Notes: a model not told the origin generated them from the letters alone. DNA of 64,000 nucleotides from Achromobacter dolens (GCF_902859745.1 NZ_CADIJW010000004.1:174798-238797); one strand, 5' to 3'. Counted from the stretch's first letter, positions 10,378-19,285 are shown. Numbers and translations: made by a program.

Positions 10378-10400
10378 GAAATGTTATTACATAACAAATC
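10378..10400 (-). promoter_or_regulatory. Zur (zinc uptake regulator) box
   Basis: The core TGTTAT-TAC-ATAACA is a perfect inverted repeat with a 3-bp centre, flanked by GAAA and AATC. This closely matches the gamma-proteobacterial Zur consensus as I recall it (GAAATGTTATA, N, TATAACATTTC). It lies directly upstream of the ZigA-like GTPase gene, a known type of Zur target. Zinc-dependent repression of both GTPase genes is inferred. Confidence 0.82.
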
Positions 10401-10495
10401 TTACGCGCGCCACGCCTCCGGGAGCAAGTCCGCAACGATCAGGACGGGTAACAAGCACAGCACCCCGCGCGAACGCGCGCGACAAAACCAAAGCA

Positions 10496-10534
10496 ATAAA
10501 AACCAAAAGGGCCACTCACTTGCGTGAGTGGCCC
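10496..10534 (-). terminator. Intrinsic terminator after tRNA-Asn
   Basis: A perfect 11-bp stem (GGGCCACTCAC and GTGAGTGGCCC) with a 4-nt loop is followed on the minus strand by CTTTTGGTTTTTA. It begins 10 nt after the tRNA-Asn CCA end. Confidence 0.88.
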
Positions 10535-10543
10535 TGAATTCTT

Positions 10544-10619
10544 TGGCTCCCCGAGCTGGGCTCGAACCAGCGACCTGCGGATTAACAGTCCGTCGCTCTA
10601 CCGACTGAGCTATCGGGGA
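10544..10619 (-). tRNA. tRNA-Asn (GTT)
   Basis: The 76-nt cloverleaf reads TCCCCGATAGCTCAG at the 5' end. It has anticodon GTT in the loop ACTGTTAATC, T arm GGTTCGAGCCC and an encoded CCA. The acceptor stem TCCCCGA pairs with TCGGGGA. Confidence 0.96.
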
Positions 10620-10830
10620 ACTGCTAAGAAACGAGATTATGAAGGAAAAATTCGAAGTGTGCAAATCGGACCTTTTTTCGCGCCACACGCATCGCAAGTT
10701 TCCCATCGCCAAGAAACTCTGATATGATTTCGGTCTTTCCAAATCAGGCCCCATAAACAGGGCATGAAATGGCGAAGAAAAAGATGTTTTGCTGAAGCTC
10801 TGGCTTGCCGGAAACGAAGCAAATGGTCTT

Positions 10831-10906
10831 GCCGGCATAGCTCAGTTGGTAGAGCAGCGCATTCGTAATGCGAAGGTCGTAGGTTCGACTCCTATTGCCG
10901 GCACCA
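10831..10906 (+). tRNA. tRNA-Thr (CGT)
   Basis: The 76-nt cloverleaf begins GCCGGCATAGCTCAGTTGG. The anticodon loop TTCGTAA gives CGT (threonine codon ACG), the T arm is GGTTCGACTCC and CCA is encoded. Acceptor arms GCCGGCA and TGCCGGC pair completely. It is divergent from tRNA-Asn with about 210 bp between them. Confidence 0.95.
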
Positions 10907-10912
10907 GAATTC

Positions 10913-10941
10913 AAAAAGCAGCCCCCGCGGGCTGCTTTTTT
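10913..10941 (+). terminator. Intrinsic terminator after tRNA-Thr
   Basis: AAAAAGCAGCCC and GGGCTGCTTTTTT form a stem with a CCGC loop and a six-T tail, starting 7 nt after the tRNA. Confidence 0.88.
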
Positions 10942-11053
10942 CATTTGCGCCTGGCGCGGCGCAACGGCCCTCGGCCCGCAGCCCCGCCCTTGCGGGAACT
11001 CCGGCCTCGCCGCGCACGTCCAATCCGCTGGACACCACACGGCGACGACTATC

Positions 11054-11713
11054 ATGCGCATCCTTCTCGTCGAAGACGACACCATGATCGGTGAAAGCGT
11101 GCTGGACTGCCTGCGCGCCGAACATTACGCCGTCGACTGGGTCAAGGACGGCCATGCGGCCGAACTGGCCCTGCGCACCGATCCCTATGACCTCGTGCTG
11201 CTGGACCTGGGGCTGCCGCGCCGCGACGGCCTGTCGCTGCTGCGCGACCTGCGCGGCCGCAAGGACCGCACCCCCGTCCTGATCGCCACCGCGCGCGACG
11301 CTGTCAGCGACCGCATAGCGGGTTTGGACGCCGGCGCCGACGACTACATTGTCAAGCCCTACGATCTCGATGAGCTGCTGGCGCGCATGCGCGCCCTGAT
11401 CCGCCGCAGCGCCGGGCGCGCCGAGCCGGTGTTCGAGCACGACGGCATCGTCATCGACCCGCAATCGCACGCCGCCACGGTCGACGGCACGCCGGTGCCG
11501 CTGACCGCGCGCGAATGGGCGGTGCTGGAGCCGCTGATCGCCCGCCCCGGCATGATCTTCTCGCGCGCCCAGCTCGAGGAAAAGCTTTATAGCTGGAAGG
11601 ACAGCGTCAGCAGCAACGCGGTCGAGGTTTATATTCATGGCCTGCGCAAGAAACTCGGTCAGGACCTGATCCAGAACGTGAGAGGCGTCGGCTATGTCAT
11701 TCCCAAAACATGA
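11054..11713 (+). CDS. OmpR/QseB-type response regulator
   Basis: The 219-residue protein starts MRILLVEDDTMIGESV. The receiver domain (1-120) has the acidic pair Asp8/Asp9, the phosphoacceptor Asp51 in VLLDLGLP and a conserved Lys in DYIVKPYDLDELLAR. The C-terminal winged helix (about 125-219) includes LTAREWAVLEPLI and VYIHGLRKKLG. It belongs to the QseB/PmrA/TctD subgroup. The stop overlaps the kinase start as ATGA, so the two form a coupled operon. No strong Shine-Dalgarno precedes the ATG. Confidence 0.95.
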   Translation: MRILLVEDDTMIGESVLDCLRAEHYAVDWVKDGHAAELALRTDPYDLVLLDLGLPRRDGLSLLRDLRGRKDRTPVLIATARDAVSDRIAGLDAGADDYIVKPYDLDELLARMRALIRRSAGRAEPVFEHDGIVIDPQSHAATVDGTPVPLTAREWAVLEPLIARPGMIFSRAQLEEKLYSWKDSVSSNAVEVYIHGLRKKLGQDLIQNVRGVGYVIPKT

Positions 11714-13053
11714 GCATTCCGCTTAGCTATTCGCTGCGGGCCCGGTTGCTGTTCTTCCTGCTGGCCGCGATCGCGGTCGGCGCCCTGGTGCAGGGCGTCA
11801 TCGCCTATCGCAGCACCCTGCAGCAGGCCGACGACATCTTCGATTCGCTGTTGCAGCGCACCGCGCTGTCGCTCGGCACTGGCGACGGGCTGCTGCGGAT
11901 GGGACCGGCACACACCAAGGGGTCGGCCACGCCGATGGCCGACGACCTCATCATCCAGATCTGGACGCCCGATGGCGTGCGCGTGTTCAATTCGCGCTCG
12001 CGCCGCCCCCTGCCCGACCAGATCGTCCTGGGTTTCGCAGACGCCGAAGTCGAAGGCAGCACCTATCGCGTCTACTCGCTGGCCACGCCGTTCCAGGTGA
12101 TCCAGGTGGCGCAGGACATGCAGGTTCGCAAGCGCATGGCGGGCGCGCTGGCCTGGCGCACGGTCGCGCCGATCGCGGCGGCGGCGCCGCTGCTGATGCT
12201 GATCGTCTGGTGCGTGGTGAGCTGGTCGCTACGGCCCGTCAAGCGCGCCCGGGCGCAGGTGGCAGCCCGCCGGCCCGAGGACCTTTCGCCCATCAATGTG
12301 CCCGACCTGCCCGATGAAATCCGGCCACTGATGCAGGAACTGAACCTGCTGCTGGAACGGATGCGCGGCGCCTTCGCGCAGCAGAAGCAATTCGTCGGCG
12401 ATGCCGCGCACGAGCTGCGCTCGCCGCTGGCGGCGCTGAACCTGCAACTGCAATCGCTGCGCCGCGCGGGCGACGATGCCAGCCGCCGCGTCGCCGAGCA
12501 ACGGCTGGCGGCGGGCATCGAGCGCGCCACGCGGCTGGTGGAGCAATTGCTGTCGATGGCGCGCCACGAGAACCACGCCGAACAGCCGCCCGCCGAGACG
12601 GTGGACCTGGCCGACGTGGTGCGCCTGGCCCTGTCCGAGACGCTGCCCGCGGCCAACGCCAAGGACATCGGCATCGAGCTGCACGGCGCGCCGCAGGCCA
12701 TGGTGCGCGGACGCCGCGACGACCTGGTGCTGCTGGCGCGCAACCTGCTCGACAACGCCATCAAATACACCCCCGCCGGCGGCCATATCGCGATCCGGCT
12801 CGACACGCCGGCGGACGGCGCCCGGCTGCTGATCGACGACAATGGCCCGGGCATCCCGCCGGCCGAGCGCGCCCGCGTGTTCGACCGTTTCTACCGGCTG
12901 GACGGCAACACCCAGCCCGGCAGCGGCCTGGGCCTGGCGATCGCCCGCGCGATCGCCGAACGCCATGACGCAATCATCACGCTCGAGGACGTTCCCGGCG
13001 GTCCGGGCCTGCGGGCCCGGGTGGTGTTTCCGCCGCCGCAGTCGGCAACTTAA
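11710..13053 (+). CDS. Two-component sensor histidine kinase (QseC/TctE type)
   Basis: The 447-residue membrane kinase has one transmembrane helix near residues 11-33, a periplasmic sensor segment of about 110 residues, a second helix near 150-170 and a short linker. The dimerisation/phosphoacceptor motif FVGDAAHELRSPLAALNL carries His234. The ATPase domain follows with an N box (NLLDNAIKYTP), DDNGPGIPP and GSGLGLAIARAIAE. It pairs with the overlapping response regulator upstream. Its signal is not evident from sequence; related kinases sense metals, organic acids or envelope stress. Confidence 0.95.
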   Translation: MSIPLSYSLRARLLFFLLAAIAVGALVQGVIAYRSTLQQADDIFDSLLQRTALSLGTGDGLLRMGPAHTKGSATPMADDLIIQIWTPDGVRVFNSRSRRPLPDQIVLGFADAEVEGSTYRVYSLATPFQVIQVAQDMQVRKRMAGALAWRTVAPIAAAAPLLMLIVWCVVSWSLRPVKRARAQVAARRPEDLSPINVPDLPDEIRPLMQELNLLLERMRGAFAQQKQFVGDAAHELRSPLAALNLQLQSLRRAGDDASRRVAEQRLAAGIERATRLVEQLLSMARHENHAEQPPAETVDLADVVRLALSETLPAANAKDIGIELHGAPQAMVRGRRDDLVLLARNLLDNAIKYTPAGGHIAIRLDTPADGARLLIDDNGPGIPPAERARVFDRFYRLDGNTQPGSGLGLAIARAIAERHDAIITLEDVPGGPGLRARVVFPPPQSAT

Positions 13054-13065
13054 GATTCACCTAAG
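13049..13065 (+). promoter_or_regulatory. PmrA/QseB-type direct-repeat box before htrA
   Basis: CTTAAG-ATTCA-CCTAAG is two 6-bp half-sites on an 11-bp period. It matches the recalled PmrA pattern (C/T)TTAAG-N5-(C/T)TTAAG at 11 of 12 fixed positions. It overlaps the kinase stop codon and lies 51 bp before the htrA start. Binding by the adjacent OmpR-type regulator is inferred. Confidence 0.55.
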
Positions 13066-13116
13066 TGTCAGGCCCGAAGATAGCGCCATGTCCCCAAACA
13101 TGACGCAGGAGCCGAC

Positions 13117-14577
13117 ATGAAGACCTCGAAGATGAACCCCTCGCGCCTGGTGCTGGCGCTGCTGGCTGCCGGCGCCATTGGCGGCGCCGGCGCTACCGCC
13201 GCGTTCGGCGGCATTTCGATGGCGGCCAGCGCGCCGTCCGCCGTGGCCGCCACCGCGGCACCGGGAGCCTCCACGCCGGGCGCCCCCATGGGCGCTCCCA
13301 ACTTTGCGCAGATCACGCGTGACTATGGCCCCGCCGTCGTCAACATCAGCATCAGCGGCACCCGCAAAGTGTCCGATGACGACGACGACCCGTTCGCCCA
13401 GTTCTTCGGCCAGATCCCCGGCGCGCGCGGCGGCATGCCGTCGCGCGAGGTGCCGATCCGCGGCGAAGGCTCGGGCTTCATCGTCAGCAGCGACGGCGTC
13501 ATCCTGACCAACGCCCACGTCGTGCAGGGCGCCAAGGAAGTGACCGTCAAGCTCACCGACCGCCGCGAATTCCGCGCCAAGGTGCTGGGCGCCGATCCGC
13601 AGACCGACGTGGCCGTCATCAAGATCGACGCCAAGAACCTGCCGGTGGTGAAGGTCGGCGACGTCAACCAGTTGCAGGTGGGCGAATGGGTGCTGGCCAT
13701 CGGCTCGCCCTACGGCCTGGAGAACACCGCCACCGCGGGCATCGTCAGCGCCAAGGGACGTTCGCTGCCGGACGACACATCGGTGCCATTTATCCAGACC
13801 GACGTGGCCGTGAACCCCGGCAACTCCGGCGGCCCGCTGTTCAATGACCGCGGCGAAGTGGTCGGCATCAATTCGCAGATCTACAGCCGCACCGGCGGTT
13901 TCCAGGGCCTGTCGTTCTCGATCCCGATCGACGTGGCGTACAAGATCAAGGACCAGATCCTGGAACACGGCAAGGTGCAGCATGCGCGCCTGGGCGTGAC
14001 GGTGCAGGAGGTGAACCAGGACCTGGCCAACTCGTTCAAGCTCGATACGCCGTCCGGCGCGCTGGTCTCCAGCGTCGAGAAAGGCAGCGCGGCCGAGAAG
14101 GCCGGCCTGCAGCCGGGCGACGTGGTGCGCAAGATCAACGGCCGCAACATCGTGTCGTCCGGCGACCTGGCGTCGCTGATCACGCTGGCCACGCCGGGCG
14201 AGAAGATCACGCTGGACCTGTGGCGCAACGGCGCCCCCAAGGAAGTCGTGGCGACGCTGGGCGGCGTGCCGAAGGACCGGACCCAGACCGCCGGCGACAG
14301 CCGCGACGTGCAGAAGGGGCAGCTCGGCCTGGCGTTGCGCCCGCTCTCGCCGCAGGAGCAGGAAGCGGCGGGCGCGCAGGGTCTGTTGATCGAGCAGTCG
14401 GCGGGTCCGGCCGCCAAGGCCGGCATCCAGCCGGGTGACGTGCTGCTGTCGCTCAATGGCGTGCCGGTGCACAACATCGGCCAGGTCAAGGACGCGCTGT
14501 CCAAGGCTGGCAAGACGGTGGCGCTGCTGGTGCAGCGCGGCGAAGACAAGATCTTCGTGCCGGTGCAGTTGGGCTGA
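13117..14577 (+). CDS. Periplasmic HtrA/DegQ/MucD-type serine protease
   Basis: The 486-residue protein has an N-terminal signal segment (RLVLALLAAGAIGGAGATAA). The trypsin-like domain carries His134 (TNAHVVQG), Asp164 (DPQTDVAVIK) and Ser237 (NPGNSGGPLF), all at family spacing. Two PDZ domains follow (about 290-375 and 395-480; AGLQPGDVV, AGIQPGDVLL). It degrades or refolds damaged envelope proteins in the periplasm. The gene follows a two-component system and a PmrA-like box, which suggests envelope-stress control. degP, degQ and mucD cannot be told apart from sequence alone. Confidence 0.94.
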   Translation: MKTSKMNPSRLVLALLAAGAIGGAGATAAFGGISMAASAPSAVAATAAPGASTPGAPMGAPNFAQITRDYGPAVVNISISGTRKVSDDDDDPFAQFFGQIPGARGGMPSREVPIRGEGSGFIVSSDGVILTNAHVVQGAKEVTVKLTDRREFRAKVLGADPQTDVAVIKIDAKNLPVVKVGDVNQLQVGEWVLAIGSPYGLENTATAGIVSAKGRSLPDDTSVPFIQTDVAVNPGNSGGPLFNDRGEVVGINSQIYSRTGGFQGLSFSIPIDVAYKIKDQILEHGKVQHARLGVTVQEVNQDLANSFKLDTPSGALVSSVEKGSAAEKAGLQPGDVVRKINGRNIVSSGDLASLITLATPGEKITLDLWRNGAPKEVVATLGGVPKDRTQTAGDSRDVQKGQLGLALRPLSPQEQEAAGAQGLLIEQSAGPAAKAGIQPGDVLLSLNGVPVHNIGQVKDALSKAGKTVALLVQRGEDKIFVPVQLG

Positions 14578-14598
14578 GCCTGATCGACAGGCATGCGG

Positions 14599-14631
14599 CG
14601 GGCCGGCCGGGAAGACATCCCGGCCGGCCCG
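14599..14631. terminator. Strong hairpin between convergent htrA and maiA
   Basis: A perfect 14-bp stem (CGGGCCGGCCGGGA and its complement) with a 5-nt loop fills the 58-bp gap between two convergent genes. It has no T run on either side, so termination may rely on the stem itself or on Rho. Confidence 0.6.
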
Positions 14632-14635
14632 CGGC

Positions 14636-15280
14636 TCATTCAGCGTCGGGCTGCCTGCCCGGCGCGGCGGCCTCGAAGGCCGGCAAGGCACGGCAGGCGG
14701 CGTCGATGCGCACGACCGTGGGCATCGCGCTCAGGTCGCATTCGAAACGGCGGGCGTTGGCCACCTGTGGCACCAGGCACAGGTCGGCGATGGTCGGGGT
14801 GTCGCCATGGCAGAACGCGCCGGTGGCGGCCGAGCCGGCCAATTGCGCTTCCAGGGCTTCCAGCCCCTGGCGCACCCAGTGTTGATACCAGGCCGTCTTG
14901 GCGGCCTCGTCCACGCCCAGCGTGTGCTTGAGGTACTTCAACACCCGCAGGTTGTTCAGCGGATGGGTATCGCAGGCGATGCCCAGCGCAAGGTCGCGCA
15001 CGCGCGCGCGGCCGATCGCGTCCGCCGGCAGCAACGGGGGCTGCGGATGCGTTTCCTCGAGGTACTCGATGATCGCGAGCGACTGACCGATGACGGCGTC
15101 GCCATCGACCAGCGTGGGCACGAGGGCGGTGGGATTGACCTGGCGGTAGTCGGCCGACAACTGCTGGCCGCCGTCCTTGAGCAGGTGCACAGCCAGGTAT
15201 TCGTACGGCAGACCCTTCAGGCTCAGCGCGATGCGCACACGATAGGCGGCCGAGCTGCGGAAATAGCTGTACAACTGCAT
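14636..15280 (-). CDS. maiA: Maleylacetoacetate isomerase (zeta-class glutathione transferase)
   Basis: The 214-residue protein begins MQLYSYFRSSAAYRVRIAL. It contains the zeta-GST signature (SSAAYRVRIALSLKGL), the glutathione-contact region VIGQSLAIIEYLEE and an all-helical C-terminal domain. MaiA converts maleylacetoacetate to fumarylacetoacetate in tyrosine/homogentisate breakdown, or maleylpyruvate in the gentisate route. GAGGAG sits just before the ATG. No hmgA or fahA is adjacent, so the pathway is inferred from the family. It follows ispH by 48 bp on the same strand. Confidence 0.9.
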   Translation of the reverse strand: MQLYSYFRSSAAYRVRIALSLKGLPYEYLAVHLLKDGGQQLSADYRQVNPTALVPTLVDGDAVIGQSLAIIEYLEETHPQPPLLPADAIGRARVRDLALGIACDTHPLNNLRVLKYLKHTLGVDEAAKTAWYQHWVRQGLEALEAQLAGSAATGAFCHGDTPTIADLCLVPQVANARRFECDLSAMPTVVRIDAACRALPAFEAAAPGRQPDAE

Positions 15281-15328
15281 GAAGTCTCCTCGATTCTTGT
15301 TCCGGACGACGCGCCAGGGGCGTCGCGC

Positions 15329-16306
15329 CTATTCCAGCGATTCGGTCTGCGCGGCCTTGCGCGACAGGCCCTTGGGCAACGGGAAGGCCACGTTCTCTTC
15401 CAGGCCCGGCATGGTGCGCACCGACACGGCGCCCAGTTCCTTGACCCGCGCAATCACCTGCTGCACCAGGATCTCGGGCGCCGACGCGCCGGCGGTCACG
15501 CCGATGCGCTTGCGGCCCTCGAGCCAGGCCGGGTCGATGGAATGCGCGCCGTCGATCAGGTAGGACGCCACGCCCTTGCGGTCCGCCACTTCGCGCAGGC
15601 GGTTGGAGTTGGAGCTGTTGGGGCTGCCCACCACCAGCACCAGGTCGCATTCGGGCGCCAGCACCTTGACCGCGTCCTGGCGATTCTGGGTGGCATAGCA
15701 GATGTCGCTTTTCTTGGGCTCGACGATACTGGGAAAGCGCGCCTTGAGCGCCTTGGACACGGCCGCGGCGTCGTCCACCGACAGCGTGGTCTGCGTGACG
15801 TACGCCAGGTTCTCGGGATCGGTGACCTGCAGGCCGGCCACGTCCTCGACGGTCTCGACCAGGTACATGCCGCCCTGGGCCTGGCCCAGCGTGCCTTCGA
15901 CCTCCGGATGGCCCTTGTGGCCGATCATGATGATCTCGCGGCCGGCCGCGCGCATGCGTGCCACTTCGATGTGCACCTTGGTCACCAGCGGGCAAGTGGC
16001 ATCGAACACCTGCTGCCCGCGCGCCTCGGCTTCGGCCCGCACCGCCTTGGACACGCCGTGGGCCGAGAAAACCACGATGGCGCCCGTGGGGGCATCGTCG
16101 AGTTCGTCGATGAAGATGGCGCCCTTGGCGCGCAGGTCTTCGACCACGTAGCGGTTGTGGACGATCTCGTGGCGCACGTAGATCGGCGCGCCGTGCAGTT
16201 CGAGCGCGCGCTCGACGATGTCGATGGCGCGATCGACGCCGGCACAGAAGCCGCGCGGCTGCGCCAGCAGGACTTCGGCGCCGGCGGCGGTGACAGCCTG
16301 GCTCAT
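15329..16306 (-). CDS. ispH: 4-hydroxy-3-methylbut-2-enyl diphosphate reductase
   Basis: The 325-residue protein has the IspH signature [18 protein letters not shown] with Cys21. Two more conserved cysteines lie in [11 protein letters not shown] and [12 protein letters not shown]; together they hold the catalytic iron-sulfur cluster. [10 protein letters not shown] is the substrate-binding region. It makes isopentenyl and dimethylallyl diphosphate in the last step of the MEP pathway. The start shares one base with the upstream FKBP stop (TGATG). The fkpB-ispH pairing is common in proteobacteria. Confidence 0.97.
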   Translation of the reverse strand: MSQAVTAAGAEVLLAQPRGFCAGVDRAIDIVERALELHGAPIYVRHEIVHNRYVVEDLRAKGAIFIDELDDAPTGAIVVFSAHGVSKAVRAEAEARGQQVFDATCPLVTKVHIEVARMRAAGREIIMIGHKGHPEVEGTLGQAQGGMYLVETVEDVAGLQVTDPENLAYVTQTTLSVDDAAAVSKALKARFPSIVEPKKSDICYATQNRQDAVKVLAPECDLVLVVGSPNSSNSNRLREVADRKGVASYLIDGAHSIDPAWLEGRKRIGVTAGASAPEILVQQVIARVKELGAVSVRTMPGLEENVAFPLPKGLSRKAAQTESLE

Positions 16307-16761
16307 CAGAGGACTCCCAGCAGCGCCACGTCGACCCGCAAGCTGATGCCCGCGAGCGGGTGGTTGAAATCGAACAACGCCGATTCCTCGTTGATTTCCT
16401 TCAGGACGCCCGAATAGCGGCCGCCGTTGGGCGCCGCGAACTCGACCAGGTCGCCGGGCTCGAACGTGGCGTCGGCGCCCGCGTGCTCGGCGAGCATCTT
16501 GCGCGTGACGCGCTGGATCAGCTCGGGGTTGCGATCGCCATAGGCGTCGGCGGGCTCCAGCGTGACGCTGAAGCGGTCGCCCTCGGCCTTGCCCAGCAAG
16601 GCGGTTTCCAGGCCCGGCGCCCACTGGCCGCTGCCCATCTGCAGCGTGGCAGGACGACCGTCGAAGGTATCGGTGAAGACCGAATCCTTGCCCGGCCCCG
16701 AAGCCAGGGTGATGCGGTAATGCAGCGTCAGGTAGGAGTCCGGACGGACCAAAACATTCAT
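16306..16761 (-). CDS. fkpB: FKBP-type peptidyl-prolyl isomerase, SlpA/FkpB-like
   Basis: The 151-residue protein from ATG 16761 has the SlyD/SlpA split-FKBP layout: [13 protein letters not shown], then [20 protein letters not shown], an inserted chaperone flap (about 70-120) and [21 protein letters not shown]. It catalyses proline isomerisation and acts as a chaperone in the cytosol. A TTG seven codons upstream has GGTGG before it and is an alternative start. It is the first gene of fkpB-ispH-maiA and divergent from radC. Confidence 0.92.
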   Translation of the reverse strand: MNVLVRPDSYLTLHYRITLASGPGKDSVFTDTFDGRPATLQMGSGQWAPGLETALLGKAEGDRFSVTLEPADAYGDRNPELIQRVTRKMLAEHAGADATFEPGDLVEFAAPNGGRYSGVLKEINEESALFDFNHPLAGISLRVDVALLGVL

Positions 16762-16833
16762 TTCGTTAGAGGCGATGCTCAAGATCTGCCACCGTATTCA
16801 GACAGTAAGTGAATCCTGATTTTAGAGCCTCTT

Positions 16834-17511
16834 ATGAAATTGTCTGTCCGGGTGTCGAAACACGACCGTCCCCGCGAGCGCCTGCTGCGCCTGGGCGCCT
16901 CGGCGTTACAAAATACCGAACTGCTCGCCATCGCCCTGCGCACCGGGGTGCCCGGGCTGAACGTGCTGGATCTATCCAGCCAGTTGCTGGACCGCTTCCG
17001 CGGCCTGCGCGGGCTGCTGGGAGCCACCCCGGAAGAGCTGCTGACCGTGCCCGGCCTGGGCACGGCCAAGGCCTGCGCCCTGGCGGCGATCCTGGAACTG
17101 GCCAAGCGCGCCATCGAGGAGGAACTGACGCTCGCCAGCACCCTCGATCATCCGTCGCGAGTGAAACAATATTGCAAGGTTACGCTGGCCCACCGCCGGG
17201 TCGAACACTGCATCGCGCTCTACCTGGACAGCCAGTTGCGGCTGATCGCCAGCGGCGAACTGGCCCGCGGCACGCTGTCCCAAGCCTCGGTGTACCCGCG
17301 CGAGGTGGTGCGCGAGGCCCTTCGCCATCACGCGGCGGCGCTCATCATCGCCCACAACCACCCATCCGGCCTGGCCCAGCCCAGCGCGGCGGACCTGGCG
17401 TTCACGCGCCACCTCAAGCAGGCGCTGGCGCTGGTCGACATCGCCCTGGTCGACCACCTGATCGTCGCTGGCGACGACGTCTCCTCGATGGCGGAACACG
17501 GTCGCCTCTGA
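16834..17511 (+). CDS. radC: RadC-family JAB/MPN-domain protein
   Basis: The 225-residue protein has an N-terminal helix-hairpin-helix region (RERLLRLGASAL, GLGTAKACALAA) and a C-terminal JAMM-type domain. The metal motif is AHNHPSGLAQPSAAD with an upstream conserved glutamate. The family was named for a supposed DNA repair role since withdrawn in E. coli, and its biochemical activity is unclear. It is divergent from fkpB. Confidence 0.93.
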   Translation: MKLSVRVSKHDRPRERLLRLGASALQNTELLAIALRTGVPGLNVLDLSSQLLDRFRGLRGLLGATPEELLTVPGLGTAKACALAAILELAKRAIEEELTLASTLDHPSRVKQYCKVTLAHRRVEHCIALYLDSQLRLIASGELARGTLSQASVYPREVVREALRHHAAALIIAHNHPSGLAQPSAADLAFTRHLKQALALVDIALVDHLIVAGDDVSSMAEHGRL

Positions 17512-17560
17512 CGGGCTGCGCGTGCGGCGGGAATTCGTTAGACTACGGCCCGATATTGTT

Positions 17561-17575
17561 TTAGGCTTAACCTAA
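17561..17575 (+). promoter_or_regulatory. Palindromic operator candidate upstream of kynB
   Basis: TTAGG-CTTAA-CCTAA is a 15-bp inverted repeat with a 5-bp centre, inside an AT-rich patch 28 bp before the kynB ATG. In pseudomonads an Lrp-type regulator (KynR) controls kyn genes. No such regulator gene is in this window, so the binding protein is unknown. Confidence 0.45.
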
Positions 17576-17603
17576 TTTCCGCTTCCGCGACCGCGCGCCT
17601 TCC

Positions 17604-18233
17604 ATGAAACGCCTGTGGGATATCTCCCCTCCCGTCTCCACGGCCTCGCCCGTGTTTCCTGGCGATACCCCGTATCGCCAGCAATGGAAGTGGTCGCTCG
17701 AGCCCGGCTGTCCCGTCAACGTCAGCGAAATCACGATGTCGCCGCACGTCGGCGCGCACGCCGATGCGCCGCTGCACTACCAGAACGGCGGCGCCGCCAT
17801 CGGCGCGGTCTCGCTCGAACCCTTTCTTGGCCCCTGTCGCGTCATCCACGCCATCGACTGCGGGCCGCTGATCACCCCGGAGCACCTGCTCCACGCCGCC
17901 GACAACCTGCCCCCGCGCATCCTGGTGCGCACCGCCAAGCACGCCGCGCAGGAATGGTGGACGGACGACTTCTCGGCCTACGCGCCCCAGACCATCGAAT
18001 GGCTGGCCGAACGCGGCGTCATGCTGATCGGGCTGGACACCCCCAGCATCGACCCCGCATCCAGCAAGACCCTGGACAGCCATCACGCCATCCTGCGGCA
18101 TGACATGCGAGTACTGGAGAATCTGGTGCTCGACGATGTGCCGCAGGGCGATTACGAACTGATCGCACTGCCGCTGGCTTTGATCCAGGCTGATGCCAGC
18201 CCGGTGCGCGCCGTCCTGCGCGAATTGGGCTGA
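17604..18233 (+). CDS. kynB: Kynurenine formamidase (arylformamidase)
   Basis: The 209-residue protein begins [20 protein letters not shown]. It carries the bacterial KynB/cyclase-family metal motif [12 protein letters not shown], plus [11 protein letters not shown] and [20 protein letters not shown]. It hydrolyses N-formylkynurenine to kynurenine and formate, the second step of tryptophan breakdown. Length is normal. kynA follows after about 200 bp on the same strand. kynU, often in the same cluster, is absent. Confidence 0.95.
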   Translation: MKRLWDISPPVSTASPVFPGDTPYRQQWKWSLEPGCPVNVSEITMSPHVGAHADAPLHYQNGGAAIGAVSLEPFLGPCRVIHAIDCGPLITPEHLLHAADNLPPRILVRTAKHAAQEWWTDDFSAYAPQTIEWLAERGVMLIGLDTPSIDPASSKTLDSHHAILRHDMRVLENLVLDDVPQGDYELIALPLALIQADASPVRAVLRELG

Positions 18234-18317
18234 AACACCGGCCACGGGCCGGCCGTGCGCAACGCGGCGCGACCTGCACGCCGCCCGCCCGGCCGTCCCC
18301 ATTCGAGAAGCAAGATC

Positions 18318-18440
18318 ATGACCACACCGCTCCACCCGCGCATGGCGCTCGCCTGCGCCCGCCTGCCGTTCACCGGCTGGCGCAGCCTGCCCGCGTCCGC
18401 CCGCCGCGCCGCCCCGCCCTGCCAGGGAGGCCTCGCATGA
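18318..18440 (+). CDS. Possible 40-residue ORF coupled to kynA
   Basis: ATG 18318 opens a 40-codon frame starting [18 protein letters not shown] whose TGA overlaps the kynA ATG (ATGA). I recognise no domain. It occupies the place where kynU is often found, but nothing shows it is a kynU remnant. It could be a leader peptide for translational coupling or chance. The ribosome binding site (GAGAAG) is weak. Confidence 0.3.
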   Translation: MTTPLHPRMALACARLPFTGWRSLPASARRAAPPCQGGLA

Positions 18441-19285
18441 GCCAAGCCCAACGCCCCGAAGACATCGTCCACGAGGAAAAAGCGCAACTGGATTTCACGC
18501 GCGACATGACCTACGGCGATTACCTGCACCTGGACGAACTGCTGGGCGCGCAGCACCCGCTGTCGCCCGAGCACAACGAAATGCTGTTCATCATCCAGCA
18601 CCAGACCAGCGAACTCTGGATGAAGCTGATGCTGCACGAGCTGCGCGGCGCCATCGCCAATCTGGCGGCGGACCGTCCGCAACCGGCATTCAAGATGCTG
18701 GCGCGGGTCAGCAAGATCATGGAACAGCTCGTCCACGCCTGGGACGTGCTGGCGACCATGACGCCGCCCGAGTACTCCGCCCTGCGCCCCTATCTGGCGC
18801 GCTCCAGCGGCTTCCAGAGCTACCAGTACCGCCAGATCGAATTCCTGCTGGGCAACAAGAACGCCGCCATGCTCAAGCCGCATGCGCACCGCGCCGACCT
18901 GCTGGCGCAGGTGCAGCGTGCCTATGAAGCGCCGTCGCTATATGACGAATCGCTGCGCCTACTGGCGCGGCACGGCGTGGCGGTCCCCGCCGACCGCCTG
19001 GAGCGCGACTGGACCCAGCCCTACCAGGCCTCGGAAGGCGTCGAGCAGGCTTGGCTGACGGTCTACCGCGACACCGAGCGCTACTGGGACCTGTACCAAC
19101 TGGGCGAAAAGCTGACCGACCTGGAAGACGCCTTCCGCCTGTGGCGTTTCCGCCACGTCACCACGGTCGAGCGCGTCATCGGCTTCAAGCGCGGCACCGG
19201 CGGCACTTCTGGCGTGGATTACCTGCGGCGCATGCTGGAAGTGGTGCTGTTCCCGGAAATCTGGAAACTGCGCACCGATCTGTGA
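18437..19285 (+). CDS. kynA: Tryptophan 2,3-dioxygenase
   Basis: The 282-residue protein shows the haem dioxygenase core: [39 protein letters not shown] with the active-site histidine, [19 protein letters not shown] and [18 protein letters not shown] near the C-terminus. It opens the indole ring of tryptophan to N-formylkynurenine, which KynB then deformylates. GGGAGG precedes the ATG at good spacing. Length is typical of bacterial KynA. Confidence 0.97.
   Translation: MSQAQRPEDIVHEEKAQLDFTRDMTYGDYLHLDELLGAQHPLSPEHNEMLFIIQHQTSELWMKLMLHELRGAIANLAADRPQPAFKMLARVSKIMEQLVHAWDVLATMTPPEYSALRPYLARSSGFQSYQYRQIEFLLGNKNAAMLKPHAHRADLLAQVQRAYEAPSLYDESLRLLARHGVAVPADRLERDWTQPYQASEGVEQAWLTVYRDTERYWDLYQLGEKLTDLEDAFRLWRFRHVTTVERVIGFKRGTGGTSGVDYLRRMLEVVLFPEIWKLRTDL

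Noticed and set aside
18255-18440. kynU remnant between kynB and kynA
   Set aside because: No kynureninase motif can be read in any frame; the gap is only about 200 bp.
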